From positions 62,001-126,000 of the forward strand of contig CANFJF010000001.1 of assembly GCA_947447355.1 (NCBI GenBank): a stretch of DNA of 64,000 nucleotides, given 5' to 3'. The DNA is from Comamonadaceae bacterium. Its GTDB lineage: Bacteria > Pseudomonadota > Gammaproteobacteria > Burkholderiales > Burkholderiaceae_C. The notes beneath the pieces are model-generated. The model saw only the letters and a list, made by a program, of their open reading frames with translations. It ran no database searches and was not told the DNA's origin. A program made the translations under genes and the position numbers. Below are positions 62,268 through 64,000 of this stretch, piece after piece (the stretch's first letter is position 1; each line of letters starts with the position of its first letter).

Positions 62268-64000
62268 GCTTCACCCGCCCGAACGGCACTGAGGCCGGCG
62301 GCTGCCTGCACTTTTTCACGTTGGAAGTTAGCTTCCATCTGCGTTTTGGCTGAACTGTATTGACGCGGCCAAGGCTGCGCGGTGTAGCCAATTTTGGCGG
62401 CCTCTGTCAGCGTCCAGGCGGGGTTGGCCAAATGCGGGCGGGCAACCGCGCACAGGTCTGCACGGCCCGCAGCAATGATGCTGTTGACATGGTCGGCTTC
62501 GCTGATCGCCCCGACGGCGATGGTGGCGATGCCTGCCTCTTGGCGAATGCGATCGGAGAAGGGCGTTTGAAACATGCGGCCATAGACCGGCTTTTCTTTC
62601 TTGCTCACCTGACCCGACGAGCAGTCAATCATGTCAGCACCGGCTGCCTTGAAGGCTAGCGCGATTTGCACCGCATCTTCGGGGGTGATGCCGCCTTCGA
62701 CCCAATCGTGCGCAGAAATTCGCACCGACATCGGTTTGTCGGCAGGCCATGCGGCCCGCACAGCGGCAAACACTTCCAGCGGGTAGCGCAACCGATCCGC
62801 CAGACTGCCGCCGTAGTCATCGGTGCGGTGATTGGTCAACGGTGAGATAAAGCTCGAGAGTAAATAGCCGTGCGCACAATGCAGCTCCAGCCAGTCCACA
62901 GCAATCTCCGCTGCGGCTTGCGTCGTCGCTACAAACTGTGATTTGACGCTGTCCATGTCTGCCCGGCTCATCCCGTGCGCCGTTTGGCTCACGCCTTCTA
63001 AGTATTGCTGAGCCGACGCGGCCATGATGGGCCAGTTGCCCGATGCCAGCGGTTTGTCGATGCCGTCCCAAGCCAAACGCGTGGACGCCTTGGCGCCCGC
63101 ATGACCAATCTGCATCCCGAACTTCGCATCCGTTTGGGTGTGCACCCAATCCACAATGCGCTTCCATGCCTGCTGGTGCTCAGGCGTGTACATGCCGGGG
63201 CAGCCGGGCGTGATGCGGCCCTCGGCGCTGACACAGGTCATCTCTGCAAAGACCAGGCCTGCGCCGCCCATGGCGCGCGCACCCAGATGCACCAAGTGGT
63301 AATCCCCGACCAATCCGTTGACGGCCGAATACTGGGCCATGGGCGACACCAGCACACGGTTTTTCAGCGTGACACCGCGAACTGTGTACGGGGTGAACAT
63401 CGGGGGCGGGGCGCTTTGCGTTGGCGTCAACGCCATGCCCGCCTGGTTGGCAAACCAGCGTTCAAAGTCACCCAGCCATTGGGCATCGCGCAGACGCAGG
63501 TTTTCGTGGCTGATGCGTTGGCTGCGGGTCAGCATCGAGTACATGAACTGCGGGCCTTCCAATTGGTCGCAGTAACGCGCGCCACACACTTCGAACCACT
63601 CCATGGCGTTCCAGGCCGCGTTTTGCAAGCGCAGTACATCAATGTTGCGCGCCGCCTGGTACTTTTCCAGAACGCCGGGGATGCCCTCGCGGGTTTGTCC
63701 ATCCGTGCGGAACAGGTTGGCCAACACAATGGCATCTTCAATCGCCAGCTTGGTGCCTGAGCCAATCGCAAAGTGGGCCGTGTGCACCGCATCGCCCATC
63801 AGCACCACGTGGCTCTTGCCATTGAACGTGGACCACTGCTCGCACTTGACGCGCTGGAAATTGAGCCAAGCAGAGCCCCGCAGGTGCCTTGCATTGGTCA
63901 TCAGCTTGGCACCGTCCAGCGTTTTTGCAAAGACCTTTTCACAGAACGCGATGGATGCGTCTTGGTCCGCTGTGTCCAGCCCATGCGCCAGCCAGACATG
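62264..64000 (-). CDS. Bifunctional aryl-CoA monooxygenase/OYE-type reductase (2-aminobenzoyl-CoA monooxygenase/reductase-like), 5' end outside window
   Basis: The track begins at an internal ATG (63901), but the same frame is open to the edge (33 more codons ending HVWLAHGLDTADQDASIAFC), so the true start is beyond 64000. The N-terminal part is a flavin monooxygenase tail with VVLMGDAVHTAHFAIGSGTKLAIEDAIVL, the salicylate-hydroxylase-type motif. From about residue 205 of the visible protein an old-yellow-enzyme domain follows, with LKNRVLVSPMAQYSAVNGLVGDYHLVHLG in outline and LHCAHGYLLSSFISPLTNHRTDDYGG. This fusion is the hallmark of the anthraniloyl/salicylyl-CoA monooxygenase-reductase family. 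Confidence 0.92.
   Translation of the reverse strand, partial: HVWLAHGLDTADQDASIAFCEKVFAKTLDGAKLMTNARHLRGSAWLNFQRVKCEQWSTFNGKSHVVLMGDAVHTAHFAIGSGTKLAIEDAIVLANLFRTDGQTREGIPGVLEKYQAARNIDVLRLQNAAWNAMEWFEVCGARYCDQLEGPQFMYSMLTRSQRISHENLRLRDAQWLGDFERWFANQAGMALTPTQSAPPPMFTPYTVRGVTLKNRVLVSPMAQYSAVNGLVGDYHLVHLGARAMGGAGLVFAEMTCVSAEGRITPGCPGMYTPEHQQAWKRIVDWVHTQTDAKFGMQIGHAGAKASTRLAWDGIDKPLASGNWPIMAASAQQYLEGVSQTAHGMSRADMDSVKSQFVATTQAAAEIAVDWLELHCAHGYLLSSFISPLTNHRTDDYGGSLADRLRYPLEVFAAVRAAWPADKPMSVRISAHDWVEGGITPEDAVQIALAFKAAGADMIDCSSGQVSKKEKPVYGRMFQTPFSDRIRQEAGIATIAVGAISEADHVNSIIAAGRADLCAVARPHLANPAWTLTEAAKIGYTAQPWPRQYSSAKTQMEANFQREKVQAAAGLSAVRAGEA

Noticed and set aside
63005-63760. 251-residue plus-strand ORF opposite the monooxygenase/OYE gene
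   Set aside because: Shadow of a gene with strong domain support on the other strand.
1-64000. Integrated phage or transposon explaining the catabolic island
   Set aside because: No integrase, transposase, terminal inverted repeats, att-like direct repeats or tRNA target was seen at the borders.

Overview
The window looks like chromosomal DNA from a betaproteobacterium of the order Burkholderiales, most likely Comamonadaceae. The evidence is gene content and order: orphan Bug-type (TctC-like) binding proteins, phaC-phaA-phaB, divergent ppsR/ppsA, rpsF-priB-rpsR-rplI-dnaB, surE-pcm-nlpD, and a DUF4212/VC_2705-type symporter pair. No insertion sequences, phage genes, CRISPR arrays, tRNAs or rRNAs were seen. 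All calls rest on reading the sequence; no database search was run.

Region 1 (1-21029) is a CoA-thioester catabolic island. One minus-strand run (10020 down past position 1) encodes two thiolase-fold proteins, a DUF35-like protein without zinc ligands, a Bug protein, an NDP-forming acyl-CoA synthetase, a nitronate monooxygenase-like flavoprotein, a second Bug protein, an SMP-30-type lactonase and a truncated enoyl-CoA hydratase. A second minus-strand run (21029-11417) encodes a cyclase-family hydrolase, a CaiB/BaiF CoA-transferase, an acyl-CoA dehydrogenase, a third Bug protein, an acyl-CoA ligase, a flavin monooxygenase, an Ltp2-like thiolase-fold protein with a zinc-ribbon DUF35 partner, and a TetR regulator. 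A second CaiB gene (10252) lies divergently between them. All three thiolase-fold proteins lack the nucleophilic cysteine, so they are more likely aldolases or related lyases than thiolases. The substrate cannot be named. This is the best candidate for an undescribed pathway in the window.

Region 2 (21221-31412) is mostly housekeeping: a DUF3422 protein, a divergent Rrf2/MerR regulator pair with a repeated operator-like motif, surE-pcm-nlpD (without the usual rpoS next), a PolB-like exonuclease, rlmD, a Bax-inhibitor-1 protein and a GlcG/HbpS-like protein. Region 3 (31429-40834) covers iron and peroxide: exbD-exbB-tonB, a decayed piuC, a small membrane ORF, a Bfd-type ferredoxin, a PepSY protein, a TonB-dependent siderophore receptor with a Fur-like site, a bacterioferritin with no recognisable start codon, and ahpF/ahpC with an OxyR-like operator.

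Region 4 (40912-56360) holds ppsR/ppsA, a TPR protein, the DUF4212/symporter pair (with an EF-hand-like loop), the ribosomal rpsF-priB-rpsR-rplI set, dnaB, a zeta-class GST (maiA-like), pgeF and the polyhydroxybutyrate genes phaC-phaA-phaB. Region 5 (56861-64000) is a minus-strand operon whose set (bifunctional monooxygenase/OYE reductase, SDR, MarR, enoyl-CoA hydratase, acyl-CoA dehydrogenase, CoA ligase, RidA) fits the aerobic 2-aminobenzoyl-CoA (anthranilate) route. It runs off the right edge.
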